Of a stretch of DNA of 8,404 nt, positions 7,801 to 8,404 are shown in pieces. Position numbers and translations under genes: made by a program. The stretch is taken from the NCBI GenBank assembly GCA_033763635.1, contig JANRKG010000358.1:1-8404 (forward strand). Reading direction: 5' to 3'. The notes beneath the pieces were generated by a model. That model saw only the letters and a program-made list of their open reading frames with translations, was not told the origin of the DNA and searched no databases. This DNA comes from JANRKG01 sp033763635 (lineage in GTDB: Bacteria > Cyanobacteriota > Cyanobacteriia > GCF-001939115). Each line of letters starts with the position of its first letter. The first letter of the stretch is position 1.

Positions 7801-8404
7801 TCTGGTTGATGTTGTCCTTCAGGACAGCCACCTCCCCTTCCGCCTGGACGGAAATCGATCGGGTCAGGTCGCCCTTCGTCACGGCGGTTGCCACCTCTGC
7901 GATCGCTCGAAGTTGGGTCGTGAGCGTGGCCGCCAGTTCGTTTACGTTGTCTGTCAGGGCACGCCAGGTTCCGGCAGCACCGGGCACCTTCGCCTGACCG
8001 CCCAGTTTTCCTTCAATCCCCACCTCACGGGCTACCGTTGTCACCTGATCCGCGAAGGTTGCCAGGGTATCGATCATCTCGTTGATCGTGTCTGCCAGGG
8101 TTTCAATTTCGCCCTTGGCATCCAGCATCAGTTTCCGCTTCAAGTCCCCATTTGCAACGGCGGTCACAACTCGCGCAATCCCCCGCACCTGAGCGGTCAG
8201 GTTTCCTGCCATCGAGTTCACATTATCTGTGAGATCTTTCCAGGTTCCCGCAACTCCGGTTACATTCGCCTGACCACCCAGCTTTCCTTCCGTTCCCACC
8301 TCACGGGCCACCCGCGTCACCTCAGAGGCGAAGGAGCTTAACTGGTCCACCATGATGTTAATGGTGTTCTTTAGCTCAAGAATTTCTCCTTTTACATCTA
8401 CCGT
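4871..8404 (-). CDS. Poly-HAMP / GAF hybrid sensor histidine kinase with three receivers (5' truncated)
   Basis: The frame is open through the window edge at 8404, so the start and any further N-terminal HAMP units are missing; 1177 residues are visible. Domains in visible numbering: poly-HAMP array 1-207 with a 92-residue period; GAF 234-374, without an obvious chromophore Cys; Gln/Glu-rich coiled coil 377-477; HisKA with His488 (MSHELRTPLNSL); HATPase with Asn604/Asn608, Asp-Thr-Gly-Ile-Gly at 649-653 and Gly-Gly-Thr-Gly-Leu-Gly-Leu at 678-684; Pro-rich linker 717-785; REC1 with Asp839, Ser869 and Lys888; REC2 with Glu917/Asp918, Ala961 in place of the acceptor Asp, Thr991 and Lys1013; REC3 with Asp1108 (LMDVMMPEMDG), Thr1138 and Lys1160. 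It autophosphorylates on His and can pass phosphate to REC1 and REC3 but, as read, not to REC2. No transmembrane segment is seen in this part. The HAMP repeats resemble fungal group III kinases. Signal and output are unknown. It is probably the first of two co-transcribed kinase genes. Confidence 0.95.
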   Translation of the reverse strand, partial: TVDVKGEILELKNTINIMVDQLSSFASEVTRVAREVGTEGKLGGQANVTGVAGTWKDLTDNVNSMAGNLTAQVRGIARVVTAVANGDLKRKLMLDAKGEIETLADTINEMIDTLATFADQVTTVAREVGIEGKLGGQAKVPGAAGTWRALTDNVNELAATLTTQLRAIAEVATAVTKGDLTRSISVQAEGEVAVLKDNINQMIANLRETTQKNNEQDWLKTNLAKFTRMLQGQRDLETVSKLILSELAPLVSAQHGVFYLMDAVDHSQAMLKLISTYAYRERKHLGHQFRLGEGLVGQCALEKERILVTDVPDDYVKINSGLGESSPLNVVVLPVLFEGQVTAVIELASFRRFSEIHLSFFDQLTESIAIVLNTIAASMRTEELLKQSQSLAEELQTQQKELTETNKRLEQQAQSLKASEELLKSQQEQLRQTNEELEEKARLLELQNQEVERKNAEIEQARQSLEEKAEQLALTSRYKSEFLANMSHELRTPLNSLLILAKLLSDNNDGNLQTKQVEYARTIHSAGTDLLGLINDILDLAKIESGTMSVEIDQMLFTELQTHMVRTFQQVAQDKNLEFTVDFSERLPRAIYTDPKRLQQVLKNLLSNAFKFTETGRVVLQVQMVNSGWNPNNTTLNRADMVIAFAVVDTGIGIPYDKQKVIFEAFQQADGTTSRKYGGTGLGLSISREIARLLGGEIQLVSSPGQGSTFTLYLPQTFIGQTVDAQAADRAFSSRRFPNQPRLTPQGGPMNVPVRPLPPAPTVTYPVKPYVLRELEIEDDRQAIHAGDRVLLIIEDDADFARILLEMARQQGFKGIVSFRSDAGLVMAQDFKPDAIMLDIRMPGMDGWTVLDRLKHDPTTRHIPVNIVSVDEGLQRSLQLGAFAYVQKPASSEALNTALSEIRAYVERQVKTLLIIEDDETQRLSIAELVGANDVQTTGVGSGEEALEALRNGHFDCVVLALGLPDMTGFELIERIKQELHLRNMPIIVYTRKDLTRQEEQEIRRMADTLIIKDVRSPERLLDETTLFLHRLQANLREVQREMLERLYQTDPVLAGKKVLIVDDDVRNIFALTSMLEQHHMEIIYAENGRDGINTLINNPDIDVVLMDVMMPEMDGYETMQAIRDREEFLPLPIIALTAKAMMGDREKCLEAGASDYIPKPVDTEQLLSLLRVWLNQ
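7769..8404 (-). repeat. Tandem 276-bp in-gene repeat encoding poly-HAMP units
   Basis: Two 276-bp units (about 8320-8045 and 8044-7769) plus the tail of a further one (8404-8321) encode the same 92-residue pattern: an Ala-Arg-Glu-Val-Gly motif, then Glu-Gly-Lys-Leu-Gly-Gly-Gln-Ala, Gly-Thr-Trp and Leu-Thr-Asp-Asn-Val-Asn. DNA identity is still high in places: CCCACCTCACGGGC is identical at 8295-8308 and 8019-8032, exactly 276 nt apart, and a 47-nt stretch around it matches at 41 positions. More units may lie beyond the window. Each 92-residue unit holds a canonical HAMP half and a divergent HAMP half. Confidence 0.85.

Noticed and set aside
7238..8341. Open reading frame of 367 codons on the plus strand, opposite the HAMP array
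   Set aside because: It lies wholly antisense to a clear HAMP/GAF coding region, its translation is rich in His, Gln and Arg with no recognisable domain, and its length follows from the codon bias and repeats of the real gene.

Overview
The window looks like cyanobacterial chromosome. At least five copies of the HIP1 octamer GCGATCGC (2151, 2795, 3254, 4226 and 7899) and many further CGATCG cores occur in 8.4 kb, and HIP1 enrichment is a cyanobacterial hallmark. The gene content fits: large multi-domain hybrid histidine kinases and a GlmU with cyanobacterial-style sequence. I cannot name a genus from this window.

Left part, plus strand (1-2543): three closely packed genes that read as one transcription unit. 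They are the 3' end of a YheT-type alpha/beta hydrolase, glmU (bifunctional UDP-GlcNAc synthesis) starting 4 nt after the hydrolase stop, and a MalG-type sugar ABC transporter permease whose ATG overlaps the glmU stop by 4 nt. No promoter for this unit is visible; it must lie upstream of the window.

Middle (2544-2658): a 115-nt gap between convergent genes. It holds two small inverted repeats whose 12-nt loops match at 10 of 12 positions, in opposite orientation, although their stems are unrelated. A third, partial copy of the core touches the stop codon of the next gene. This looks like a REP-like dispersed repeat cluster and may double as a transcription end point.

Right part, minus strand (8404 to 2659): two hybrid histidine kinase genes in tandem. 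The first in transcription order is cut by the window edge. It has a poly-HAMP array of 92-residue repeats, a GAF domain, a long coiled coil, a HisKA/HATPase core and three receivers. The second, 88 nt downstream, has REC-PAS-HisKA-HATPase-REC. An imperfect 20-bp inverted repeat in the gap would form a hairpin in their shared mRNA. Together they carry two kinase cores and five receivers but no HPt domain and no DNA-binding output, so downstream partners must be encoded elsewhere.

The most notable point is that the middle receiver of the large kinase has alanine where the phospho-accepting aspartate should be, while its other active-site residues remain. The poly-HAMP array resembles that of fungal group III (Nik1/Os-1) kinases. 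I see no RNA genes, CRISPR arrays, transposases or phage genes, and nothing that amounts to a wholly new system.
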